The notes beneath the pieces were generated by a model. The model saw only the letters and a list, made by a program, of their open reading frames with translations. It searched no databases and was not told where the DNA came from. Below are positions 1 through 5,722 of a DNA stretch of 7,717 nucleotides, in pieces (position 1 is the stretch's first letter; each line of letters starts with the position of its first letter). The stretch lies in NCBI GenBank assembly GCA_013821525.1, contig JACDGR010000152.1, forward strand, positions 1 through 7,717, given 5' to 3'. The translations under genes were made by a program, and so were the position numbers. This stretch comes from Actinomycetota bacterium. Its GTDB lineage: Bacteria; Actinomycetota; Thermoleophilia; Gaiellales; Gaiellaceae.

Positions 1-354
1 GAGGGGAAGCTGCTCGAGCTTGCGTACGCGCGCGGCATAGAGCTGATCGTCGGCGGCGTTTACAACAGCGGCATCCTCGCCGGTGGCACAACCTTCAACT
101 ACGGCGACGCCCCGGCCGAAGTCGCGGCGCGCGTCCGCGACCTCGATCGGGCCTGTACGCGTCACCGCGTCCCGCTGGCCGCGGCAGCGATTCAATTCCC
201 ACTCCAGCACGATGCGACCTCCCGCATCGTCGTCGGCGCACGCACGCCCGCGGAGGTGACGCGCAACAGCGAGCTGCTGGCCGTCGACGTGCCTGAGGCG
301 CTGTGGGACGAGCTCCGCTCGCTCGCCGGCCTCACACACCCGAATACGCACTGA
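1..354 (+). CDS. Aldo/keto reductase, aldose/L-fucose 1-dehydrogenase type (C-terminal 117 residues, 5' end outside window)
   Basis: Open from base 1 in frame 1 to a TGA at 352-354; the N-terminal two thirds lies outside the window. The visible part starts EGKLLELAYARGIELIVGG and contains VYNSGILAGG (about 20-29), an AAAAIQFPL helix (about 60-68), VVGARTPAEVTRNSELL (about 77-93) and a PEALWDELRSLAG end. This is the usual C-terminal half of the AKR group that holds D-threo-aldose/L-fucose dehydrogenases and L-galactose dehydrogenase, NAD(P)-dependent cytosolic enzymes that oxidise an aldose at C1 to its lactone. The catalytic Asp-Tyr-Lys-His set is not in the visible part, so activity cannot be judged. 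It converges on the SDR gene and overlaps its last 23 bases antisense. The substrate is unknown; a role upstream of the sugar-acid genes is inference. Confidence 0.85.
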   Translation, partial: EGKLLELAYARGIELIVGGVYNSGILAGGTTFNYGDAPAEVAARVRDLDRACTRHRVPLAAAAIQFPLQHDATSRIVVGARTPAEVTRNSELLAVDVPEALWDELRSLAGLTHPNTH

Positions 355-1180
355 AACCTCCGTCGACCGGGACGACGACCCCTGTCACGAACTTCGACGC
401 AGGGCAGCAGAGCCAGATCACCGTCGACGCGAGCTCCAACGGGTCGCCGAACCGGCCGAGCGGCGTCTTGTCGATGATGCGCCGACCGCGCTCCGTCAGC
501 GATCCGTCAGCCTCGAGCAGCAGGCTGCGGTTCTGCTCGCCGACGAAGAAGCCCGGCGCGATCGCGTTCACCCGTATCCCTGTGCCACCGCGCGCCAGCT
601 CGACCGCGAGCGACCGCGTCAGGCTCTCGAGCGCCGCCTTCGCGGCGCCGTACCCACCCACGCGCGACAATGCCTGAAGCGCCGCCATCGACGAGACGTT
701 GACAATCGCACGGTCGGAGGACTCGCTGACGGCGAGTGCTGGGCCGAACACCTTGATCGCGGCGAGCGGGCCAATCAGGTTCAGCTCCTGCGCCTTGCGA
801 TAGGGGTCGAGCTCGAGCTCGAACGGGGATGCACCGTCGGCCAAGGTCGCAGCCGGGACGTTTCCGCCTGCTGCGTTCAGCAGCAGATCGATCGACCCCC
901 AGCGAGCGCTTACCGCGTCCCGCACCGCAAGGAGCGCAGCGAGGTCGAGCATGTCTCCAGGAAACGGCGCAGCGTCGACCCCGGTTGCGACAAGCTCCTC
1001 AGCGATTTCGCGGAGCGGTTGCTCGCGGCGCCCAACCAGGGCGACCGACGCCCCCGCCGACCCCACTGCCGAGGCGAACGCTCGCCCGATCGCGCCACTC
1101 GCGCCGACGACCACGGCGACGCGGCCTTGGAGTGAAAACAGCTCGCGAGCGCCGGCAACGGGGTCCTGGTCGCGGTTCAC
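332..1180 (-). CDS. SDR-family D-mannonate oxidoreductase (D-fructuronate reductase type)
   Basis: A 282-residue classical short-chain dehydrogenase. It has the glycine-rich nucleotide motif VVGASGAIG (24-32), NAAGG (102-106), and a catalytic set N134, S164, Y177 and K181 (YGAAK). NAIAPGFFVGEQN (205-217) and the end VTGVVVPVDGGFSAYSGV match, from memory, the SDR-type D-mannonate oxidoreductases (B. subtilis YjmF/UxuB-like), which interconvert D-fructuronate and D-mannonate. Its place directly after a D-mannonate dehydratase supports this. I chose the GTG at 1180 because it overlaps the ManD stop as GTGA and puts the Rossmann fold about 20 residues in; an in-frame upstream ATG at 1246 would lie well inside ManD. 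There is no strong Shine-Dalgarno, so termination-reinitiation coupling is likely. Arg51-Arg52 after the second strand may favour NADP(H), which is inference. Another polyol or sugar-acid SDR activity is possible. Confidence 0.88.
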   Translation of the reverse strand: MNRDQDPVAGARELFSLQGRVAVVVGASGAIGRAFASAVGSAGASVALVGRREQPLREIAEELVATGVDAAPFPGDMLDLAALLAVRDAVSARWGSIDLLLNAAGGNVPAATLADGASPFELELDPYRKAQELNLIGPLAAIKVFGPALAVSESSDRAIVNVSSMAALQALSRVGGYGAAKAALESLTRSLAVELARGGTGIRVNAIAPGFFVGEQNRSLLLEADGSLTERGRRIIDKTPLGRFGDPLELASTVIWLCCPASKFVTGVVVPVDGGFSAYSGV

Positions 1181-2385
1181 CAGCTGTGCATCGTTCCGTC
1201 GAGGAGCCTGTTCACAGGCAGGTACGCGCGCTGGTACGGGAAGCACCCGGCCGCGTCCTCGTCGATCTCGACTCCGAGACCCGGCTCCTCGCCGGGGTGC
1301 ATGAACCCGTCGGAGTAGCGATAGGAGTGCGGGAACACTTCGTCGGTCTCAGGCGTGTGCGGCATGTACTCCTGGATGCCGAAGTTCGGCACCGACAGGT
1401 CAAAGTGCAGGGCTGCCGCCATGCACACCGGCGACAGGTCAGTGGCTCCGTGAGAGCCGGTGCGGACGTGGTGCAGCTCGGCGAGGCTTGCGATCTTCCG
1501 CAAGTGACTGATCCCGCCCGCACGCTGAACGCTTGTCCGTACGTAATCGATCAGCTGCTCCCCGATCAGCGTGCGAAGGTCCCAGATCGTCGGCAGGACC
1601 TCGCCGACGGCGATCGGCGTAGTCGTATGGCTACGGATGATCCGGAAGCCCTCCTGCAGTTCGGCCGGCACGGGATCCTCGAGCCAGAAGAGGGAGAGCT
1701 CCTCGAGCCGCTGTCCGAGCTTTGCCGCCTCGATCGGCGTCAGCCGATGGTGAACGTCGTGCAGCAGGTGGAGATCGGGAAACGCGTCGCGCACGCGGCC
1801 GATCGCCGCGGGAACACTCCTTAGGTACAGCTCCGTCGACCAGCTGTTCTCGACCGGGAACGCGCCGCGATCTGCGGGCTCGTAGTAGAGCTTGTCCGAC
1901 CCCACACCGTAGGTCGACGAGAGCCCCGGGATACCGAACTGCACGCGCACCGCCTTGTAGCCACGCTCGACGTAGGAGTGAACCCACTCGAGAACCTCTT
2001 CCACCGTGTTGCCGTTGGCATGCCCGTAGACCAGGACACCGTCGCGGCTTCGTCCACCGAGGAGCTGGTAGAGCGGCAGTCCGGCGGCCTTCGCCTTGAT
2101 GTCCCACAGCGCCGTGTCAACGGCCGAGATCGCGGTCATACCGACCGGGCCGCCACGCCAGTACGCGCCCTTGTACAGGTACTGCCACATGTCCTCGATT
2201 CGGCCGGCGTCCCGTCCGAGCAGCAGCGGGCAGACGTACTCACTCAAATACGACGCGACCGCGAGCTCGCGGCCGTTCATCGTCGCGTCGCCGATACCGG
2301 TCAAGCCGTCCTCTGTCGTGATCTTGAGCGTGACGAAGTTACGGCCGGGCGAGCAGACGATCACACGCGCTTCGACAATCTTCAT
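1177..2385 (-). CDS. manD: D-mannonate dehydratase (enolase superfamily, ManD subgroup)
   Basis: A 402-residue enolase-superfamily enzyme that dehydrates D-mannonate to 2-keto-3-deoxy-D-gluconate using Mg2+. Motifs and spacing match the Novosphingobium ManD as I recall it, apparently residue for residue: metal ligands D210, E236 and E262; the R147/Y159 base pair; acid H212; and H312. It opens MKIVEARVIVCSPGRNFVTL and ends in a C-terminal Trp, both typical of the family. The segment SHGATDLSP (311-319) has Ala314, as in the ManD enzymes I recall as efficient; E. coli RspA has HGPSD there. The ATG at 2385 is preceded by a strong GAGGGGGAG and overlaps the cyclase stop as ATGA. Longer in-frame extensions upstream are antisense-like and do not resemble the family. 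The family is near certain; assignment to D-mannonate over D-gluconate rests on residue context and the SDR neighbour. Confidence 0.95.
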   Translation of the reverse strand: MKIVEARVIVCSPGRNFVTLKITTEDGLTGIGDATMNGRELAVASYLSEYVCPLLLGRDAGRIEDMWQYLYKGAYWRGGPVGMTAISAVDTALWDIKAKAAGLPLYQLLGGRSRDGVLVYGHANGNTVEEVLEWVHSYVERGYKAVRVQFGIPGLSSTYGVGSDKLYYEPADRGAFPVENSWSTELYLRSVPAAIGRVRDAFPDLHLLHDVHHRLTPIEAAKLGQRLEELSLFWLEDPVPAELQEGFRIIRSHTTTPIAVGEVLPTIWDLRTLIGEQLIDYVRTSVQRAGGISHLRKIASLAELHHVRTGSHGATDLSPVCMAAALHFDLSVPNFGIQEYMPHTPETDEVFPHSYRYSDGFMHPGEEPGLGVEIDEDAAGCFPYQRAYLPVNRLLDGTMHSW

Positions 2386-3104
2386 TGCTCCCCCTCGCTG
2401 ATGAGCAGCGCACGAAGCGGAGCTCCCGATCCTCCCGCGATCTTGAGCGGCGCTCCGACGAAGACGCCGCGGCGCGGCGCGCTTCCGAGCCCGGCTAGAC
2501 CCTCCACGATCGGGATACCATTGGGCAGGAAGTATGTGGAATGCCCGTAGGCGGCGAGCATCGCCCCATCGCGCATGGCGATGTCGCACGTTGCCGTGTC
2601 GGAACCGACGAGGCCGACCCCACAACCGAGCAGGTAGGCGCACGCATCCTCCGCCAAACCTGGCGCGTTCCTCACCCACCAGTCGTCCGGTTCGTCGTAG
2701 TGAGCCTCCCAGCCGAAATCGAGCAACGCGGCATCGCCGGCTTCGAGGGAGTGCCCAGTCGCCACTTCCGCCGCTCGCACGTCGGCGGCCGTCGCGTATT
2801 CACCCGCTGCCAGGCTTAGCGGCGCGAGGTCAATGATCAGGTAGGGGACTACAAATCGCTCCACGGGGATCGAGTCGATCGTCTGCGCCGCCATCGACGC
2901 AACGGCGTGCGCAGGAGCGTCCGCGTGCGCGCCCGTATGCTCTCCGATCACGAGCGTCTGCAAGAAGTAGCCGTCACGGCTGTGCGTTCGCGCAGTCGCG
3001 TCGATCTCGAGCGCCGGATGTCCCGGGAACACCGGCATGCCGGGGCGGATCACAGGTGAGACGTCGATGATCCGTGCGCCGCGGAACGTCTCGACCAGCG
3101 TCAC
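2382..3104 (-). CDS. Cyclase-family (kynurenine formamidase-like) metal-dependent hydrolase
   Basis: A 240-residue protein of the putative cyclase family (Pfam Cyclase), which includes bacterial kynurenine formamidase and isatin hydrolase; these hydrolyse amide, formamide or lactam bonds with a bound metal. The signature HTGAHADAPAH is at 56-66 (H56, H60 and D62 as probable ligands, H66 as probable base). GMPVFPGHPALEI (22-34), VGSDTATCD (166-174) and IVEGLAGL (199-206) are the other family blocks. No signal peptide is seen. The GTG at 3104 overlaps the dehydrogenase stop as GTGA and gives a full-length protein; the Shine-Dalgarno is weak. It lies between a sugar-acid dehydrogenase and ManD, and nothing for tryptophan breakdown is nearby. 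A lactonase or related ring-opening role on a sugar lactone would fit, but that is inference and the substrate is unknown. Confidence 0.85.
   Translation of the reverse strand: MTLVETFRGARIIDVSPVIRPGMPVFPGHPALEIDATARTHSRDGYFLQTLVIGEHTGAHADAPAHAVASMAAQTIDSIPVERFVVPYLIIDLAPLSLAAGEYATAADVRAAEVATGHSLEAGDAALLDFGWEAHYDEPDDWWVRNAPGLAEDACAYLLGCGVGLVGSDTATCDIAMRDGAMLAAYGHSTYFLPNGIPIVEGLAGLGSAPRRGVFVGAPLKIAGGSGAPLRALLISEGEQ
2388..2396 (-). promoter_or_regulatory. Shine-Dalgarno of the D-mannonate dehydratase gene
   Basis: On the minus strand GAGGGGGAG lies just before the ATG at 2385-2383, inside the last codons of the cyclase gene. It is the only strong Shine-Dalgarno among the four internal junctions of the operon, so ManD may be translated independently as well as by coupling. 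It also fixes the ManD start. Confidence 0.75.
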
Positions 3105-4144
3105 AGCTCGACGACAGCCTTGAGGCTCTGCAGCGCACCGCTCTTCGCGTCGGCGAAGGCATCGGCGATCCGCTCGAGGGCGTAGCGCGTCACGAGCTCG
3201 TCCATCGGGATCGCCTCGAGGAGACCGTCGGCAAGGTAATCCATCGCCGTCTGGAAATCGCCCAGGTCGTACATCAGCACGCCGATCAGCGACCGGTCGC
3301 CGCGCTGCAAGGCGAGGCCGTCCAGCTCGATCGTGGCAGGTGCGTTCCCGACCACGACCGCGCGGCCGCCCTTGCGAGTGATCGCAAGTGCGGTCGCGAT
3401 CGTCTGCTGCGATCCGGCGCATTCGAACACGCAATCCGCACCCTCCGGACGAATGACGCGGGCAATCGCGTCGACGGGATCCTCCGCGCCCACATCCACC
3501 GCGACGAAGCCGAGCTCCTGCGCGCGGCGCAGGCGGCGGGGATCGACTTCGATGACGACGATGTCCTCCAACCCGTACCGACGGAGCACGAGGGCGGTGA
3601 AGAGACCGATCGCACCGGCGCCGATCACGACGGCGCGTTCGTGCTGCTCCGGCGCCCCGCGCGTGACTCCGTGCACCGCCACGGCCAGAGGCTCGATCAG
3701 GACGCGCAGCTCCGCGGGCACGCTGGACGCGATCGGAAGCACGTGGGAGCGCGGGGCGACGATGAAGTCGGCGAGGCCGCCGGCCCGTTGACCTCCGAAG
3801 AACTCCATCGACGCACACAGCTGTTCGTGGCCGGTGCGGCAGTGGAAGCACGATCCGCAGCCGACCGGCGGGAAGACTGTCACTGGCGCACCCGGCTCGA
3901 AGCCGGCAGCCGCCCCGGCGGCCGCGACGGTGCCTGAGATCTCGTGTCCCATCACGATCGGCGGCCGCATGAACGCATGGGTGCCCGCGTACATCTTGAG
4001 GTCCGACCCGCAGATGCCGCATTCGTCGACGCGGACGACCACCTCGTCGTCGCCCGGAACGGGCACGCCGACCGAACGGACCTCGAAGCGGGCCGGCTCG
4101 ATGAGAACGGCGACACGCGACCCGCGCTGGTCGTTAGCGGTCAC
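3101..4144 (-). CDS. Zinc-dependent medium-chain alcohol dehydrogenase (L-gulonate/L-idonate 5-dehydrogenase-like candidate)
   Basis: A 347-residue zinc MDR dehydrogenase of the sorbitol/threonine dehydrogenase type. Probable catalytic-zinc residues are C45 (CGICGSD), H67-E68 (GHE) and E151 (LIEPLA). The structural-zinc lobe has C96, C99, C102 and C110. The Rossmann motif GAGAIG is at 175-180, followed by E199 at the end of the second strand, suggesting NAD rather than NADP. The GTG at 4144 overlaps the peptidase stop as GTGA. Relatives act on polyols and aldonates. Zinc dehydrogenases encoded with ManD-type enzymes are known (E. coli RspB with RspA), and L-gulonate 5-dehydrogenases are reported to feed D-mannonate oxidoreductase and dehydratase steps. 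A role making D-fructuronate for the SDR is therefore plausible, but the substrate cannot be read from sequence. Confidence 0.9.
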   Translation of the reverse strand: MTANDQRGSRVAVLIEPARFEVRSVGVPVPGDDEVVVRVDECGICGSDLKMYAGTHAFMRPPIVMGHEISGTVAAAGAAAGFEPGAPVTVFPPVGCGSCFHCRTGHEQLCASMEFFGGQRAGGLADFIVAPRSHVLPIASSVPAELRVLIEPLAVAVHGVTRGAPEQHERAVVIGAGAIGLFTALVLRRYGLEDIVVIEVDPRRLRRAQELGFVAVDVGAEDPVDAIARVIRPEGADCVFECAGSQQTIATALAITRKGGRAVVVGNAPATIELDGLALQRGDRSLIGVLMYDLGDFQTAMDYLADGLLEAIPMDELVTRYALERIADAFADAKSGALQSLKAVVEL

Positions 4145-5502
4145 GCGCGCTCGTCCCACAACTGGAGCAGACCCGGCTCCCGCATTTCTGCCTCGACGTC
4201 GTCCATTTCGAGCGCCACGAACCCGGTCAGGTTCTCGACGCCGTCGGCGGAGACCGCGATTGTGTCCTCGACGCGGACGTACAGCTGCTCCTCGGGAACC
4301 CAGATCATCGGATCCACGGAGAACACGAGGCCCGGCTCGAACTCGAACTCTGCGTACGAGCCCACGTCGTGCACCGACATGCCGACCGGATGGGAGAGGT
4401 GGCCGGGGAAGTCCAGCGCGCGCTCGCACGCGGCACGATGGATGTCCTTGGAGAACTCCATCTGCGCGAGGGCGTCGCGCATCGCGCCGGCCGCCTCCGC
4501 GAGGATCCTGGCGGCGGTGGCGCCCGGCCGGATCCGCGCGAGCAGCTCTCGGTGGTAGGCGAGGACGAAACCGTAGAGCTGACGCTGCTCCTCGGTGTAG
4601 CGGCCGTTGACCGGCCACATCCGGCCGATGTCGCTCGTGTAGTAGCGGTAGTCGGGCGCATAGTCCATCAGCACCAGATCGCCGTCGCAAAGAGGCGCAT
4701 CGTTCGCGTTGTAGTGACCATGCCACGCGTTCGACCCACCGGCGACGATCGCCTCGTACCCGGACCCCGCCGCGCCGCTCTTGCGGTAGACGAAGTTCGC
4801 GACGGCTTCGAGCTCGTACTCGTACACGCCGACCGCGGTCGACCGCATCGCCTCGAGCGTCGCCTCTCCGCAGATGCGGGCGGCGGTGCGCAGCAGCTCG
4901 AGCTCGTACGGGCTCTTGTGCAGACGGAGCGTGTCGAGCACCGGCGAGAGATCTCGGACGTCGCAGCGCGGGAACTGGCGCGCGAGCCCGTCGATCAGCG
5001 CCGCCTCGGCCGAGCCGATCGCACACAGCGGGTCGGCGGCCTGCCACGCCGCCGCTGCGAGTGCAGAGTCGCGGCTCGTCGCCGCTCCCTCGGCGGGCGC
5101 AAAGGGCACGAACGTCGGCCGGCTCGAGCGAAAAAGGATCGACGCCAGGTCGAGCGGGAGCTGCTCCGGGCCGGCGACGCTGACAACTCCGGTCAGCTCG
5201 AGCACGTGGTCGACATCCTCGCACGCGAGGATCGGCCCCTCGCTCCGCTCGCGCGGCGCGCTTCGGTGCGGGAGGTAGACGGAGGAGCGTCCTTTGAGGC
5301 CGTCGAGCAGCAAGTAGGCGCCGGGCACCTCCAGGCCGGTGAGAAAGTAGAGCTCATTGCTCTGCCGAAAACGTCGAGAGGCCAGGTCGGGGACGGCCCC
5401 GCGCACGAGCACGAGCGCGTCAGGCGGCAGCTCCTCGAGCAGGCGTTCACGCCGGTGGCGCAGCTCTTCTGCGGCAGGCGGGGCGGCGAGGGCAGTCGAC
5501 AT
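4141..5502 (-). CDS. M24-family metallopeptidase, Xaa-Pro aminopeptidase/dipeptidase-like, with Asp at a normally Glu metal position
   Basis: A 453-residue protein with an aminopeptidase P-type N-terminal domain (about 10-170, QSNELYFLTGLEVPGAYLLLD) and a pita-bread M24 domain (about 195-430). Likely metal ligands are D280, D291 (11 apart), H371 and E412; H263 (GHY) and H378 (VHD) are the conserved second-shell or catalytic histidines. The fifth ligand, normally Glu in a T(V/I)EPG motif, falls in FSVDPMIW, giving D397. The carboxylate is kept but one carbon shorter. Family members cleave before proline or split X-Pro dipeptides using two metal ions in the cytoplasm; a few M24-fold proteins hydrolyse other bonds (creatinase). 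It is the first gene of the operon and has no signal peptide. Its link to sugar-acid catabolism is unexplained. The ATG at 5502 is the only sensible start, with a weak GGAAAA upstream. Confidence 0.9.
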   Translation of the reverse strand: MSTALAAPPAAEELRHRRERLLEELPPDALVLVRGAVPDLASRRFRQSNELYFLTGLEVPGAYLLLDGLKGRSSVYLPHRSAPRERSEGPILACEDVDHVLELTGVVSVAGPEQLPLDLASILFRSSRPTFVPFAPAEGAATSRDSALAAAAWQAADPLCAIGSAEAALIDGLARQFPRCDVRDLSPVLDTLRLHKSPYELELLRTAARICGEATLEAMRSTAVGVYEYELEAVANFVYRKSGAAGSGYEAIVAGGSNAWHGHYNANDAPLCDGDLVLMDYAPDYRYYTSDIGRMWPVNGRYTEEQRQLYGFVLAYHRELLARIRPGATAARILAEAAGAMRDALAQMEFSKDIHRAACERALDFPGHLSHPVGMSVHDVGSYAEFEFEPGLVFSVDPMIWVPEEQLYVRVEDTIAVSADGVENLTGFVALEMDDVEAEMREPGLLQLWDERA

Positions 5503-5510
5503 CTTATGTA

Positions 5511-5525
5511 TTTTCCAATCGAAAA
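5511..5525. repeat. Short inverted repeat in the M24 operon leader
   Basis: TTTTC-CAATC-GAAAA, five-base perfect arms with a five-base spacer, lies in the AT-rich leader just before the peptidase start. It could be half of an operator or chance in AT-rich sequence; the evidence is weak. Confidence 0.25.
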
Positions 5526-5530
5526 AATCT

Positions 5531-5543
5531 CATTCTCGGAATG
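5531..5543. promoter_or_regulatory. Operator-like inverted repeat at the M24 operon start site
   Basis: CATTC-TCG-GAATG is a perfect 5+3+5 inverted repeat. The predicted start point of the minus-strand promoter (about 5539) lies inside it, a position where a bound repressor would block transcription. No regulator gene is in the window. The arms are short, so chance is possible. Confidence 0.4.
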
Positions 5544-5545
5544 GC

Positions 5546-5574
5546 ATCGTAGGCGGGCTCCGGACGCCCGTCAA
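5546..5574 (-). promoter_or_regulatory. Predicted sigma-70-like promoter of the five-gene operon
   Basis: Read on the minus strand, TTGACG (5574-5569) is a five-of-six -35 box. Exactly 17 bases later is TACGAT (5551-5546), which has the key TA...T of a -10 box. The start point would be near 5539, giving a leader of about 37 bases before the ATG at 5502. The spacer contains a GC-rich inverted repeat, CGGGC...GCCCG (5554-5570). This is the best promoter match on this strand in the gap; it is unproven. Confidence 0.55.
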
Positions 5575-5593
5575 CGCCGGCCCGCACCCGGCG
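5575..5593. repeat. GC-rich inverted repeat between the divergent promoters
   Basis: CGCCGG (5575-5580), a seven-base spacer and CCGGCG (5588-5593) form perfect six-base arms directly upstream of the minus-strand -35 box. An activator could bind there, but such arms occur by chance in GC-rich DNA. Confidence 0.25.
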
Positions 5594-5624
5594 CCTCCGC
5601 CTTGACCGCAATCCGCCCTCACGA

Positions 5625-5653
5625 TAGACATCATAAGTTGCTAGAGATATTAT
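5625..5653 (+). promoter_or_regulatory. Predicted sigma-70-like promoter of the DHDPS-superfamily gene
   Basis: TAGACA (5625-5630), 17 bases, then TATTAT (5648-5653): five of six matches to each consensus box with ideal spacing. It lies in one of the most AT-rich stretches of the window. The start point would be near 5660, at the edge of a perfect palindrome, leaving a leader of about 63 bases before the ATG at 5723. Confidence 0.6.
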
Positions 5654-5659
5654 CACCAC

Positions 5660-5673
5660 AAAGATGCATCTTT
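5660..5673. promoter_or_regulatory. Perfect 14-base palindrome at the predicted start site, candidate operator
   Basis: AAAGATGCATCTTT is a perfect dyad beginning at the predicted transcription start of the + promoter. This position suits a dimeric repressor such as those that sense pathway sugars. It is followed by more T residues, but a stem with no loop, or a five-pair AT-rich stem with a four-base loop, is too weak for an intrinsic terminator. The binding protein is unknown and not encoded in the window. Confidence 0.5.
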
Positions 5674-5712
5674 TTTCCTGATAACCGGCCCGGTCGCGAT
5701 CCTGGCCAGATT

Positions 5713-5716
5713 GGAG
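5713..5716 (+). promoter_or_regulatory. Ribosome binding site that sets the DHDPS-superfamily start
   Basis: GGAG six bases before the ATG at 5723. It supports that ATG over the in-frame TTG at 5711, which would itself overlap the GGAG. Confidence 0.75.
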
Positions 5717-5722
5717 TTCCTG

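Noticed and set aside
829..1824. Long plus-strand open frame antisense to the SDR and ManD genes
   Set aside because: It has shadow-like composition and no motif, while both genes opposite carry complete catalytic sets.
2386..2679. N-terminal extension of ManD by about 98 residues
   Set aside because: The extension is antisense-like Arg-rich sequence within the cyclase gene; the ATG at 2385 has a strong Shine-Dalgarno and gives the family's exact length.
5660..5680. Intrinsic terminator (dyad followed by T-run)
   Set aside because: The dyad has no loop, or only a five-pair AT-rich stem with a four-base loop, and it lies just downstream of a promoter-like element; an operator is more likely.
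5711..5722. TTG at 5711 as the start of the DHDPS-superfamily gene
   Set aside because: The TTG overlaps the GGAG that serves the ATG at 5723, and no other ribosome site precedes it.
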